Shown here one piece after another: positions 34,207 through 42,671 of a stretch of DNA of 64,000 nt (the stretch's first letter is position 1; each line of letters starts with the position of its first letter). Both the position numbers and the translations under genes were made by a program. Under the pieces are notes generated by a model, which saw only the letters and a program-made list of their open reading frames with translations, did no database searches and was not told the DNA's origin. The stretch comes from JAGNLV01 sp964612145 (GTDB taxonomy: Bacteria > Zixibacteria > MSB-5A5 > GN15 > FEB-12). The stretch covers positions 124,001 to 188,000 of the forward strand of contig CAZTBP010000004.1 in the NCBI GenBank assembly GCA_964612145.1, given 5' to 3'.

Positions 34207-34773
34207 ATGTCTACGAAAGTCCAAACCAAAGTGAACGGTGTTGATTTACAACAGCTGTTCGAAACGATCGAAGCGATCAAGCAGACCCCGGAACTGGCGA
34301 ATTTCCGTTTCCGCGCGACGAACCAGTGGATCGACGGCGGGCACAACCGCACCACGATCAAGAACTTTTACGGCACCAATCAGGATATCGAGCACAAGGA
34401 ACCGTTTGTGCTGGATGCCGACGAGCCGCCGGTACTGCTCGGGCTTGACCGCGGCGCCAACCCGGTCGAGCACTTGCTCAATGCGCTGGCGGGCTGTGTA
34501 ACGTCGGCGATTGTCTATCATGCTGCGGCGAAGGGTATCCGGATTGATGAAATCGAATCGACGCTGGAAGGTGATATCGACCTTCACGGATTCCTCGGGA
34601 TGGACCCCGATACGCCGCGCGGTTACCAGGAGATTCGGATAAGCTACCGGATCAAGGCCGACGTGCCGGATGAGGAGCTTCAGGAACTGGTTGATCTCGG
34701 TCCGAGCTTCTCCCCTGTCTTTGACACGGTCACCCGCGCGGTGCCGGTCAAGGTCACGGCAGCGAAGATGTAG
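34207..34773 (+). CDS. OsmC family protein
   Basis: 188 aa; AAAGGAG site upstream. OsmC-type proteins reduce organic hydroperoxides using paired cysteines. Seen: ANPVEHLLNALAGCVTSAIVYHAAAKGI with one Cys of the pair, and the C-terminal FSPVFDTVTRAVPV. The second conserved Cys is absent (that position reads DLGPSFSPVFDT), so classic peroxidase chemistry is doubtful; many subgroups lack it. It is the first gene after the sigma-54 activator and its promoter, which suggests specific induction. A matching hydrolase domain lies at 18559. Confidence 0.85.
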   Translation: MSTKVQTKVNGVDLQQLFETIEAIKQTPELANFRFRATNQWIDGGHNRTTIKNFYGTNQDIEHKEPFVLDADEPPVLLGLDRGANPVEHLLNALAGCVTSAIVYHAAAKGIRIDEIESTLEGDIDLHGFLGMDPDTPRGYQEIRISYRIKADVPDEELQELVDLGPSFSPVFDTVTRAVPVKVTAAKM

Positions 34774-34843
34774 TGCCGTTATTTTTACGTGGAACCGTCA
34801 GCCGGTCCCATATCGGGGCCGGCTGTATGTTTTTGCTGAACAG

Positions 34844-35227
34844 TTATGCCGGCTGGTAGAGGCCTGCGACAGCACCGGCAGGGTCTTTAATGATACAGAA
34901 TCCGGCACCGTCCATGTTGCGGGGACCATTGATAATCTCTCCGCCGAATTTGGTACAGGCTTCGATGCTTTTGTCAAGGTCCGTGACAATAATGTAGATC
35001 ATCCATTGCGGAGGGATATCTGCGTTGGGGCCTTTGGCGTGGCAGATGCCTGCAACGGGCTGGTCGCTGCCAGACGGGAGCATGTTGAAGTCATTGTAGT
35101 CGCCCATGGGCACATGCGAAATGTTCCAGCCGGTAACCTGCTTATAGAAGTCACGAATGGTTTCGGCATTATTGACGGTCAGATCGAGCCAGCCGATTTG
35201 GCCGGGCGGCGGGGCCTGATTGCTCAT
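34844..35227 (-). CDS. glyoxalase/bleomycin-resistance (VOC) family protein
   Basis: 127 aa, a single VOC domain with two beta-alpha-beta-beta-beta units: GWLDLTVNNAETIRDFYKQVTGWN and PQWMIYIIVTDLDKSIEACTKFGG, ending DPAGAVAGLYQP. Substrate unknown. AAGGAGATTGT precedes the ATG. The gene is downstream of the MarR/pirin/nitroreductase cluster but behind its terminator, so it is probably separately transcribed. Confidence 0.85.
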   Translation of the reverse strand: MSNQAPPPGQIGWLDLTVNNAETIRDFYKQVTGWNISHVPMGDYNDFNMLPSGSDQPVAGICHAKGPNADIPPQWMIYIIVTDLDKSIEACTKFGGEIINGPRNMDGAGFCIIKDPAGAVAGLYQPA

Positions 35228-35362
35228 ACAATCTCCTTCCTTGAGGCGCGGTAAAGAAGCCGATTAGGTTGTAACTTTGATCTTTGTCCTATATACGCAA
35301 GGGAGGTGCAGCGAGGGAACAACGAGGGCTTACTTTTTTGATCCCGGCATCGCATTAAGAAA

Positions 35363-35394
35363 CGCCTGCCTGGAGATCGTACTTCAGGCAGGCG
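35363..35394 (-). terminator. intrinsic terminator after the nitroreductase
   Basis: Perfect 10-bp stem CGCCTGCCTG / CAGGCAGGCG with a 12-nt loop. On the minus strand GTTTCTTAATG follows. Confidence 0.85.
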
Positions 35395-35416
35395 GTCTAT
35401 TGAATAACCATAGTGG

Positions 35417-36028
35417 TCAATTCTTTACGATCGAATGCGGCTGTTCCCAGGCTTCGCCAAAGACGAACTCCTGGAGTTTCTTGCGCGGGCGAGGTGACGA
35501 ATCGCGTTTGAGCAGTTCCTCATCGCTCTTGCCCTCGGTGTCGGCATAGCCGATGGCAATGCCGGTCTGGACTTCGTAGCCCTCGGGGATGTTGAACACT
35601 TCCCGGGCTTTGTCCGGGAGGATTCCGGCCATCTGGTGGACCTGGATGCCGCGTGAGGTGGCTTCGGCAGTCAATTGGGCCGAGGCGGCGCCGAGGTCAT
35701 GCAGGGCAACACGGTTGGGTTTACCGTTAAAAGCAAAGGTCGTGCGAATGACGCCTAAACCGATCACGGGGACATGTTTGGCCCAGGCCTGGTTCCCTTC
35801 GGCGAGGCACGACAGGACCTTCTCGTATTGCTCCGGGTCGTCCTTTGTGCCGATTATGTAAAACCACGGCTGATCGTTGTAGGACGATGCCGCCCAGCGA
35901 GCCGCCTCGAACAGAGATCGAAGGTCCTCGGCGCTGACCGGTTTATCGCTGAAGGCATAAGGACTCCAGCGTTTGGTAATGATTTCCTCCACCGGGTGGT
36001 CAGGATCGGCATGTTTGACGTGACTCAT
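35417..36028 (-). CDS. nitroreductase family protein
   Basis: 203 aa, normal for FMN-dependent nitroreductases. KRWSPYAFSDKPVSAEDLRSLFEAARWAASSYNDQPWFYI is the N-terminal FMN-binding signature; HDLGAASAQLTAEATSRGI and PEGYEVQTGIAIGYA follow. It reduces nitro compounds, quinones or similar electrophiles with NAD(P)H. It lies 19 nt after the pirin gene, in an apparent marR-pirin-nitroreductase operon. Confidence 0.9.
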   Translation of the reverse strand: MSHVKHADPDHPVEEIITKRWSPYAFSDKPVSAEDLRSLFEAARWAASSYNDQPWFYIIGTKDDPEQYEKVLSCLAEGNQAWAKHVPVIGLGVIRTTFAFNGKPNRVALHDLGAASAQLTAEATSRGIQVHQMAGILPDKAREVFNIPEGYEVQTGIAIGYADTEGKSDEELLKRDSSPRPRKKLQEFVFGEAWEQPHSIVKN

Positions 36029-36047
36029 GACTTTCTCCTTATCTCAA

Positions 36048-36752
36048 TCAGGCCAGGTCGAAGATCAGGACTTCGGCGTGGTCCCGGCCGGTCAGTTTCA
36101 ATTCGGATTCATCGGACATTGCAGCGCCGTCGCCCTGAGACAGTTCTTCGCCGTTGAGCGACGCAGCTCCGTGGGCGACCTGCACCCAGATGTGACGGTC
36201 TTTTTCAATCGGCACACTGACTTCTTCGCCGTCGCCAAGCAGGGTCGCGTAGATTTTGGCGTCCTGCCGGATGACCAAAGACCCGTCGGCGCCGTCGGGC
36301 GAAACGATCAAGCAGAGTTTTCCCTTCTTTTCCTCAGGACCGAAGGTCTTCTGTCCGTATGACGGCTCGAGGTTTTTCTTCTCGGGGAAGATCCAGATTT
36401 GCAGCAGGTGCAGCCGCTGGTCCTCCGACGGGTTGTATTCACTGTGCAGGACACCGGTCCCGGCACTCATGTGCTGCACGTCGCCGGCCTGAAGGATTCC
36501 GGACTGACCCATGCTGTCCTTGTGCTTCAGTTCGCCGTCGAGGACATAGGTGATGATTTCCATGTCCCGGTGTGGGTGAGTCCCGAAGCCTTCCCCCGGT
36601 TCAATCCGATCGTCGTTCATGACGCGCAGGGTGCGAAAGCCCATATGGTTTGGATCGTGGTACGTGTTGAACGAAAACGTATGGTACGTATCGAGCCAGC
36701 CGAGACTGGCGTGTCCGCGATCTTCAGATTTGCGGATAGTGATCATACGCAC
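36048..36752 (-). CDS. pirin family protein (YhhW-like)
   Basis: 234 aa. Two-cupin pirin with the metal site in FGTHPHRDMEIITYVLDGELKHKDS, then MSAGTGVLHSEYNPS. YhhW-type pirins have quercetin 2,3-dioxygenase activity; the physiological role is unclear. AAGGAGGTGCGT precedes the ATG. It is 53 nt downstream of the MarR gene, so probably controlled by it. Confidence 0.92.
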   Translation of the reverse strand: MRMITIRKSEDRGHASLGWLDTYHTFSFNTYHDPNHMGFRTLRVMNDDRIEPGEGFGTHPHRDMEIITYVLDGELKHKDSMGQSGILQAGDVQHMSAGTGVLHSEYNPSEDQRLHLLQIWIFPEKKNLEPSYGQKTFGPEEKKGKLCLIVSPDGADGSLVIRQDAKIYATLLGDGEEVSVPIEKDRHIWVQVAHGAASLNGEELSQGDGAAMSDESELKLTGRDHAEVLIFDLA

Positions 36753-36805
36753 CTCCTTATTGTTACAGTTCTTTTTTCTCTTTTTATATGTCGGGGGCCG
36801 GAGAA

Positions 36806-37246
36806 TTACTCGGCTAGTCGAGCCAGCAGGTCGGTCAGCTGCGTGAGCTCGGTTTCGGTCAAACCGGCCATTTGTTCGCGGTGTTTGTCAGCTACCGGTT
36901 TGTCGAGCTGCTCCAGCAACTGCAATCCCTCACTGGTGATGGCGGCCATCACGACTCGTCGGTCATCTTCGGATCGCTTCCGCCCCACCAGATTCTTTTG
37001 TTCGAGCCGGTCGAGCAGTCGCGTGATGTCCGGAACGCGCTTTATCATTCGCTTCCCTACTTCGTGACATGACAGGCCGTCGGGGCCGGCGCCACGGAGT
37101 ATCCGTAAGACGTTGTACTGGGCATCGGTGATCCCTTTGCTCTTGAGGAGCCTGGCAACGCCGTCGAGAAGCGTTTCGTGTGCTTTCAGGAGCGTGACGA
37201 AGGCTTTCTGCTCGGGGAACGGTTTGGTTTTTTTCCAGTCTGTCAT
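36806..37246 (-). CDS. MarR-family transcriptional regulator
   Basis: 146 aa. Winged-helix with ITDAQYNVLRILRGAGPDGLSCHEVGKRMI, DITRLLDRLEQKNLVGRKRSEDDRRVV. MarR regulators repress drug- or electrophile-response genes and are released by ligand or Cys oxidation; one cysteine lies in the DNA-binding region (LSCHEV). It is the first gene of the marR-pirin-nitroreductase run and divergent from a META-domain lipoprotein gene. Confidence 0.92.
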   Translation of the reverse strand: MTDWKKTKPFPEQKAFVTLLKAHETLLDGVARLLKSKGITDAQYNVLRILRGAGPDGLSCHEVGKRMIKRVPDITRLLDRLEQKNLVGRKRSEDDRRVVMAAITSEGLQLLEQLDKPVADKHREQMAGLTETELTQLTDLLARLAE

Positions 37247-37370
37247 TGTCTGCGATTCCAGTTAGCGTTATGACGATTGCTGTTGTAACGAATAAAATTG
37301 TTGTTTTGTTCCCGATTGGGTAAAATGCATATAAGGGTATGGAAGACAGTAACGTAGAAAGGAGGCATTG

Positions 37371-38096
37371 GTGCGAGCTGCTATTTTCTTGAGTCTGGCT
37401 CTGTTGTCCGGTTGTGCGGCGTTCGGTCCGGGGGATGCTCCGGACGAGGTGGCTGCAAATGCACGGGAAGGGGATGTCATGACCGGGATGTACCGGTATA
37501 TGGCTGATGCCGGGTTGTTTACCGACTGCGAGTTTAGCAAGACGTATCCGGTCGCAACTGCGGCTGACAATGCCGACCTTGAACGGGCCTATCTCGCGGG
37601 TCAGTCCGGGCCGGGGGAACCGATGCTGGTTTCGTTTCGGGGTCGCATTCAGGCCTTGCCAGCCATGGAGGGGGACCAACTTGTCCCGACAGTTATCGTG
37701 AACAGATTTATTCGTGTGTGGCCGGAATATGATTGTTTTGCACTGATTCCACCGATAGGTCTATTGGATGTAACGTGGAATTTGAATACGCTTTACGGTG
37801 ATTCAGCATCCACTGCCGAAGCGGTCCCAACACTTCGCTTGGATGCGGAGAAGCCACGGGCTTCTGGTACGGGGGGCTGCAACAGCTATTCGTGTTCGTA
37901 CTGGCTGGTTGGAGAATCGATAGAGTTCGGGAGTATACTGGCGACCAAGAAAGGGTGTGCCCGGGATATTCTGGATTTGGAGGATGGGTTCTTCACGATG
38001 TTGCGAGAGGCAACCGGCTGGAGGATCGAGTTTGGCGTGTTGTATCTATTCGCGGGTGATGACGTAATTGCAACGTTAAGTACCTCGAAAGAATAA
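37371..38096 (+). CDS. META/HslJ-domain lipoprotein
   Basis: About 241 aa from GTG 37371, chosen because GGAGG lies 5 nt upstream; the TTG at 37368 would be only 2 nt away. Lipobox LALLSGC. The C-terminal part SGTGGCNSYSCSYWLVGESIEFGSILATKKGC matches the META domain of HslJ, associated with heat and novobiocin tolerance in E. coli. The N-terminal half is unassigned, resembling the extension found in some NlpE-like or YbaY-like lipoproteins. Envelope stress role is inference. It is divergent from the marR gene. Confidence 0.78.
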   Translation: MRAAIFLSLALLSGCAAFGPGDAPDEVAANAREGDVMTGMYRYMADAGLFTDCEFSKTYPVATAADNADLERAYLAGQSGPGEPMLVSFRGRIQALPAMEGDQLVPTVIVNRFIRVWPEYDCFALIPPIGLLDVTWNLNTLYGDSASTAEAVPTLRLDAEKPRASGTGGCNSYSCSYWLVGESIEFGSILATKKGCARDILDLEDGFFTMLREATGWRIEFGVLYLFAGDDVIATLSTSKE

Positions 38097-38216
38097 CCTC
38101 TGCTTTTCAACGCGGCGGGATCACATGGGCCACTGGTCCGCGTAACACCAGGCATCAATGAACTGGAACAGTGAGGACAGATCACCCGTGCATTGCAGCT
38201 TCAGCCAGCGGTTGAG

Positions 38217-40013
38217 TTACTTTAAGATGTATGCTACGGCTCGTTCGAGTACCGGGTCGTGGCCGTCGATAACGTCCTGCCGGGTGGGTAGTACGACGAT
38301 ATCGGGGGGGATGCCAATGCCGACAAATTCGGTACCGTCGGGGTAAATGTCGCGTTTGGTACAGACGCGAAAGGTTCCGCCGCCGGGAAGGGTCATGGAC
38401 AGGGGCTGGCCGGTGCTGCCGCCGGTGGTGTCGCCGATAATGGTGGCCCGGTTGGAGAAATCAAGCGGAACGACAAAATCTTCGGCGGCGGAGAAAGTTC
38501 TCGGGCCGGTGAGGACAACCAGTGGCCCGGCGTAGCGTTGACCGTCGGACGGCCCAATTTCGGCCATCGCGCCGCCTTCGTGCCAGCTTTCATCTCTACC
38601 CCAGGCACGAAAGGTCGGGATATACTTGCGGGATTTCCATTTTGCGGCCTGGATCGACTCTTCAAGGAAACGAGAGATGACGGCGAAGCCGTAGCTGGAG
38701 TTTCCGCCGGTGTTTTCTCGGACGTCGATTATGAATCCGTTGACTTTTTCAAGGTCGAGCGTGTCAAAGAGTGCGTTAAATTCATCGATTACAGCGTGTT
38801 CGTTAAAGGTCTCCAGGTTGCAATAAATGATGTCATTTTCGAAGCGTTTGGCTTTGACGTATGGTTTGGTGGTCCACACGCGGAATTTGAAATAGCTGCT
38901 GTCGGATTGCATCAGGCCGCGTTTTAGTTCGGCCGAATGGCGGTTGCCGTCGAAATCCACCCAGGTTATCGCCAGCGGTTCGTCTTCGGGACCCTCCATA
39001 AGGAAATGGGAACCGATTGTAAAGGTTGCCAGGGGGCGTCCGTAGCAGATACGGCTGCGGAGGTTTTTGTCGACGAATTCTTCGACCGGCAATCCGCCGA
39101 GTTCTACAACTTCCATACCGGGTGCCATTGGCAGGGCAGCGAGTTGGTCGGTATTTCCGATGCGATCGAAAGTCACCCTGTTTTCAATGTAATCCAGTTC
39201 GAGTGGGACTCGGGCGTAGTGTTGACGAACCGACCGGGGAAGAAAGATGCTGGTGTGGCCGTCCTGTAAAGTGGCGGTGAGTTCCTGAAGGAGATAGTAA
39301 TAATCGGCTACGGAGTCGACAGCCAGCACCTTGGGTATATATGATTGGCAGGTGGCATCCCAATCCACATGCGGTATTTGATCGAAGAACGCGAAGTTTC
39401 GTTTGGCCTCGGCCCAGACAGTCATCAGGCCGAAGATTTTTTGTTTGTCGGTGCCGGTCCAGGCGTAGGCCTGATTGAAAGCATCGTCGACCATCTTCCG
39501 GAAGCCGTCGCGGTCCCAGAGGTCGTTGAACGAACGGGCATTGTAGACAGACGTGAAGTCTTTGAATCCGGCGTCGAAGGCGGCCTGGAGTTCATTCACG
39601 GCACGGTCGTGATTGTCGAGTTCGGCGGCTATGACAGCAAGCTGGAAATGGTTGTCGGCTTTCAGGTAGGGCTGTTCGGTAAGTTGTCTTTTAAGTACCT
39701 CTTCCCTCTCACGGATATAACCCAGAATTCGCTCTTTAAAGGCCGAGTCTTCCCTTAGGAGTGTCAGGTCGGGATCGTCGACGAGGAGATGTTCAAAGTG
39801 CGTGAAGCCGTTTAGGATTGCCTGTCGGAGCAGATTCATGGCTTCCTCGGCCCGGCCGTCGAGAGAAACGACGCAGGCCAGATTATACAGCATGCCGGAG
39901 TTTTCGGGGTCGGTCCTGAGTTCTTCGCGCATCTGTTTTTCGCGTGACTGGTCGGCAGTGGTTCCGGTGCTGGTCAGCACGGCCAGTATCAGGATTGTAA
40001 GAAATGTCTTCAT
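38217..40013 (-). CDS. S41-type peptidase family protein with N-terminal TPR-like region
   Basis: 598 aa from ATG 40013 (GGAG 6 nt upstream; an ATG 12 nt earlier overlaps the site). Signal peptide residues 1-21. Residues 22-190 are helical TPR-like repeats. The tail resembles C-terminal-processing peptidases: VNGFIIDVRENTGGNSSYGFAVISRFLE, PLVVLTGPRTFSAAEDFVVPL with the nucleophile Ser (TFSAAEDF), TTGGSTGQPLSMTLPGG. It likely degrades exported proteins. DGHTSIFLP is the usual leading motif of S41 family members. Confidence 0.87.
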   Translation of the reverse strand: MKTFLTILILAVLTSTGTTADQSREKQMREELRTDPENSGMLYNLACVVSLDGRAEEAMNLLRQAILNGFTHFEHLLVDDPDLTLLREDSAFKERILGYIREREEVLKRQLTEQPYLKADNHFQLAVIAAELDNHDRAVNELQAAFDAGFKDFTSVYNARSFNDLWDRDGFRKMVDDAFNQAYAWTGTDKQKIFGLMTVWAEAKRNFAFFDQIPHVDWDATCQSYIPKVLAVDSVADYYYLLQELTATLQDGHTSIFLPRSVRQHYARVPLELDYIENRVTFDRIGNTDQLAALPMAPGMEVVELGGLPVEEFVDKNLRSRICYGRPLATFTIGSHFLMEGPEDEPLAITWVDFDGNRHSAELKRGLMQSDSSYFKFRVWTTKPYVKAKRFENDIIYCNLETFNEHAVIDEFNALFDTLDLEKVNGFIIDVRENTGGNSSYGFAVISRFLEESIQAAKWKSRKYIPTFRAWGRDESWHEGGAMAEIGPSDGQRYAGPLVVLTGPRTFSAAEDFVVPLDFSNRATIIGDTTGGSTGQPLSMTLPGGGTFRVCTKRDIYPDGTEFVGIGIPPDIVVLPTRQDVIDGHDPVLERAVAYILK

Positions 40014-40288
40014 TCTAAGCTCCATTTGGCGATTTGGTGAGTGGAGATTTCCCTGTGGTATTCGTGGATGGTACGGCCAATCGGCGCGGCAGTTTCACCG
40101 CAAAGAAAATCAGTTGATTATCGGGGAAAGCTGGAAAATTTCGGTCGCGTCCGAACCATCCGGGATCACTTCCTGTTGTAACAATGATCTATCTTGTCTT
40201 GATAATCTGGTGCGCAAACGGTCAATGCGGTGCGGTCGCCCGGTGCGATCGCCGGGTCGTCGTACACGAGCAACAGAGAGGAAACAAT

Positions 40289-40747
40289 ATGGCTTCAAAA
40301 TTCATTCAGTGGGCGGCGGCGGCCGGCCCGGGAAACGACAACAGCAAAACGACTGATGCGGGGCTGCTGTTTTTGCGACTGGCTTTGGGATTCATGATGG
40401 CTTTTGGTCATGGCTGGGGGAAACTGACCGGGTTTGGTGAGAGAGCCTCGAAATTCGCTGATCCGTTTGGTCTCGGGCCGGAAATAACCCTGGCGCTGGC
40501 GGTATTTGCGGAGTTCTTCTGTTCGCTGGCGCTGGCGGTCGGTTTATTGACCCGGGCTGTTGTCATTCCGCTGATCATCACAATGCTGACAGCGGCGTTT
40601 ATCATTCACAGCGATGATCCTTGGAACAGAAAGGAATTCGCGCTGCTGTATTTCGTGCCGTTTGTGACCCTTATGCTCTCGGGCGCGGGACGGTATTCGC
40701 TGGATGCAATGTTGTTTGGTCGGAAGCCTGAGGCACCGAAGGCGTAA
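40289..40747 (+). CDS. DoxX family membrane protein
   Basis: 152 aa from ATG 40289 (GAGAGG upstream). Four transmembrane helices, with LLFLRLALGFMMAFGHGWGKLTGFGE and the PEITLALAVFAEFFCSLALAVGLLTRAVVIPL signature. DoxX proteins are quinone-linked membrane proteins of uncertain role, often linked to redox stress. It is followed by an inverted repeat that matches the putative DtxR operators. Confidence 0.85.
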   Translation: MASKFIQWAAAAGPGNDNSKTTDAGLLFLRLALGFMMAFGHGWGKLTGFGERASKFADPFGLGPEITLALAVFAEFFCSLALAVGLLTRAVVIPLIITMLTAAFIIHSDDPWNRKEFALLYFVPFVTLMLSGAGRYSLDAMLFGRKPEAPKA

Positions 40748-40774
40748 AGATCAAATGAGTCTTCATCGCGAAAA

Positions 40775-40788
40775 TTAGCCGTCGCTAA
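40775..40788. promoter_or_regulatory. putative DtxR-family operator (TTAGC-N4-GCTAA)
   Basis: TTAGC-CGTC-GCTAA, extended to AATTAGC/GCTAATT (40773-40790). It lies between convergent genes, so it could also be a weak hairpin, but it has no T-run. It matches the site at 41113. Confidence 0.4.
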
Positions 40789-40808
40789 TTATACATATCT
40801 GACCGCGA

Positions 40809-41081
40809 TTATGCTGCCGGTTCGGTATCATCGGTCGTGGATTCGGTGCGGGCGGCCAGTTCGCGCCGGGCGATCAGATCCTCCAGTCGCTCCTTTTCCG
40901 CTTCAAGTTCGGCCATCGACAGGGCCGTGTAATCCTTGGCGGCATCGGATCGGTCGGTAGATTTATGCCGCACCGGGCCCCAGTCGGCGATCCAGCCTTT
41001 CTTGCGGTAGAGCAGATAGCCTGCGGAGGCAAGTCCGGCGGCGGCGAAGAATCCAACAATGTGTTCGACTTTGACTGACAT
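40809..41081 (-). CDS. small membrane protein, unknown function
   Basis: 90 aa; AAAGGAGAGATTG precedes the ATG. One N-terminal transmembrane helix (about 8-24, VGFFAAAGLASAGYLLYRKKG), then a charged coiled-coil-like tail (MAELEAEKERLEDLIARREL). A TTAGC-N4-GCTAA site lies 32 bp upstream of the start. It follows the dtxR-like gene on the same strand. Not recognised. Confidence 0.7.
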   Translation of the reverse strand: MSVKVEHIVGFFAAAGLASAGYLLYRKKGWIADWGPVRHKSTDRSDAAKDYTALSMAELEAEKERLEDLIARRELAARTESTTDDTEPAA

Positions 41082-41112
41082 TACAATCTCTCCTTTGTGC
41101 GGTGTTCTTTGA

Positions 41113-41126
41113 TTAGCAAATGCTAA
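41113..41126 (-). promoter_or_regulatory. putative DtxR-family operator (TTAGC-N4-GCTAA)
   Basis: Perfect palindrome TTAGC-AAAT-GCTAA. It overlaps the stop codon of the dtxR-like gene and lies 32 bp upstream of the small membrane protein gene. Confidence 0.55.
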
Positions 41127-41629
41127 CTTTTGTTTTTGATGTCGCTGGGGGTGCCGGCATGCAGTCGAGTCTCTCCTATGCGGATGTCGAAGGGAGTGTG
41201 TTCTCCTGATTCGGGAATCCTCAGTTGGAGCCGCCTGACCCAGGCCTCGGAGGAGCCGGCAAACTCGACCAGAGTCTCCAGGCGGGTAAGGAGATCATCG
41301 CTCAGGACGTGCTCAAGGCGGTCAATCTCCGGCTCGGCGCTATGGGGGGAGGCGCCAAGGATGTCCACCAGGAGTTGCCTGAGGCAGCGATGGCGTCGTT
41401 CAAGCGCTTCGGCGACGGTTTCCCCGTTGGGGCTGAGCCGGATGCCGCCGTAGGCTTGATGGTCCACCAGACCCAGTTCGGCCAGGCTTTTGAGGGCGCG
41501 GCTGATGCTGGGCATTTTCAGGCTTATGCGCTCGGCGAGGGCTTTCACCGTAACCTCGCCTTCGCCTGACAGACGGTAAATCCATTGCAGGTAGTTTTCC
41601 TGACTGGGGGTCAATGTGGTCGTTGCCAT
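41123..41629 (-). CDS. DtxR/MntR-family metal-dependent regulator
   Basis: 168 aa. N-terminal winged helix: SQENYLQWIYRLSGEGEVTVKALAERISLKMPSISRALKSLAELGLV. The dimerisation/metal domain follows with HRCLRQLLVDILGASPHSAEPEIDRLEHVLSDDLLTRL, which holds the ligand-type residues (His, Cys, Glu, His). It senses iron or manganese and represses or activates uptake or efflux genes. Matching palindromes lie before this gene, at its stop and near 40775. Confidence 0.88.
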   Translation of the reverse strand: MATTTLTPSQENYLQWIYRLSGEGEVTVKALAERISLKMPSISRALKSLAELGLVDHQAYGGIRLSPNGETVAEALERRHRCLRQLLVDILGASPHSAEPEIDRLEHVLSDDLLTRLETLVEFAGSSEAWVRRLQLRIPESGEHTPFDIRIGETRLHAGTPSDIKNKS

Positions 41630-41662
41630 GTGTACCTCACGCTACATACCTCTCCTACAGAC

Positions 41663-41676
41663 TTAGCGTAAGGTAA
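41663..41676 (-). promoter_or_regulatory. putative DtxR-family operator upstream of dtxR-like gene
   Basis: TTAGC-GTAA-GGTAA, one mismatch from the TTAGC-N4-GCTAA pattern. It lies 34 bp upstream of the regulator start, consistent with autoregulation. Confidence 0.45.
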
Positions 41677-41708
41677 TTTCTGTCCATTGTCAAGTACCCA
41701 TAATGAAC

Positions 41709-42128
41709 TTACCGGGCGGGTTGAGACTTGTAGTATTTCTGGGCCAAGCCGGTCACGTCGGATACCGCATATCGGAAAGTCGAATCATGCGCCGGCGACG
41801 GACTCAGGTACTGGGCTGTAATGGTGACCTGCTCCGGCTGGGTCCACAGGGCCGCCCCGTAGCCGATGCCGATACCGATGATCAGTACCGCGGCGGCTCG
41901 CAACAAAGAGCCTAAGACAGGCACTCGATTTGAGGGAGCCGATGCGTTTGTTGCCGTGGTATGCGTGCCAATGCCGGTGATTACATCGATGTCGGCCCGG
42001 ATTTTGGCCAGTCGATTTCGGCAGTTCTCGCAGGATTGGAGGTGCTCCTCGATGTCACTCTGATTGGTCTCGTCGGTTTTCGTCTCCAGTACATAGGCCA
42101 GCAAGTTGTCTTCGGTGATATGATTCAT
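41709..42128 (-). CDS. anti-sigma factor with zf-HC2 domain
   Basis: 139 aa from ATG 42128. A cytoplasmic zinc-binding anti-sigma domain (EEHLQSCENCRNRL, HxxxCxxC) and a transmembrane helix (RAAAVLIIGIGIGYGAALW, ~85-103) precede a short periplasmic tail. The start overlaps the canonical sigma stop in the pattern ATGA, so the two were cotranslated before the frameshift described for the sigma gene. It holds the sigma factor at the membrane until a signal releases it. Confidence 0.85.
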   Translation of the reverse strand: MNHITEDNLLAYVLETKTDETNQSDIEEHLQSCENCRNRLAKIRADIDVITGIGTHTTATNASAPSNRVPVLGSLLRAAAVLIIGIGIGYGAALWTQPEQVTITAQYLSPSPAHDSTFRYAVSDVTGLAQKYYKSQPAR

Positions 42129-42671
42129 TCCAGTATTCCTTTCGGGCGGAGTAGGTCGCGGCAGGATTTTACGGCGAAAAACATTCGCGATTTCACGGTG
42201 CCAACCGGTAATTTTTAGTAGATCGGCGATTTCTTCGTAGCTGTGGTCGCCGTAGAAACGGAGAATGAGCACGTCGCGATGTTGCCGACTCAGATTTCGA
42301 ATGGCGCGGGCGACCTGCCGTTCCTGTTCGTTTCGGAGGATGTTATCCAGTGGAGTCCGGGCACTTGAATCGACTGATTCGATGTCACCCGGATTGGTGT
42401 TACGCCGGCCCCGTTCGGCTTCTTTGACCGCGAGGCGATAGGCGATCGTGCCGAGATAACCGCTGACGGTGCCGGTAAAATGTTTCAATTCACTGGTGGC
42501 GGCTCGGATGAAGGTCTCCTGAACGATATCATCGGCGGCTGCCGGTGATCCGGTGATCAGCAGGGCCAGGGTATTGAGGCGGGGCCGGTAGGTGTGTACC
42601 AGCTCCCGCCAAATGTCCTGATCGCCTTTTTGCGCGCGCAGGAAGCGCTGCCATTGTTCATTGGCGATCAT
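42125..42671 (-). pseudogene. ECF sigma factor, interrupted by a one-base frameshift
   Basis: The start at ATG 42671 overlaps the upstream TPR gene stop by ATGA. Region 2 (LRAQKGDQDIWRELVHTYRPRLNTLALLI, DDIVQETFIRAA) and the first half of region 4 (LSRQHRDVLILRFYGDHSYEEIADLLK) are intact. After ADLLKIT the frame should read VGTVKSR, but an extra G (within 42205-42208) shifts it; the alternative frame then continues VKSRMFFAVKSCRDLLRPKG and ends ILE-TGA on the anti-sigma start. The reading frame as given fuses sigma into the anti-sigma gene. Likely a real mutation or an assembly indel in a CC/GG run; programmed frameshifting is possible but unproven. Confidence 0.8.

Noticed and set aside
35297..35311. 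Sigma-54-like element upstream of the VOC gene
   Set aside because: CTGCACCTCCCTTGC lacks the invariant GG at -24, so it was not accepted as a promoter.
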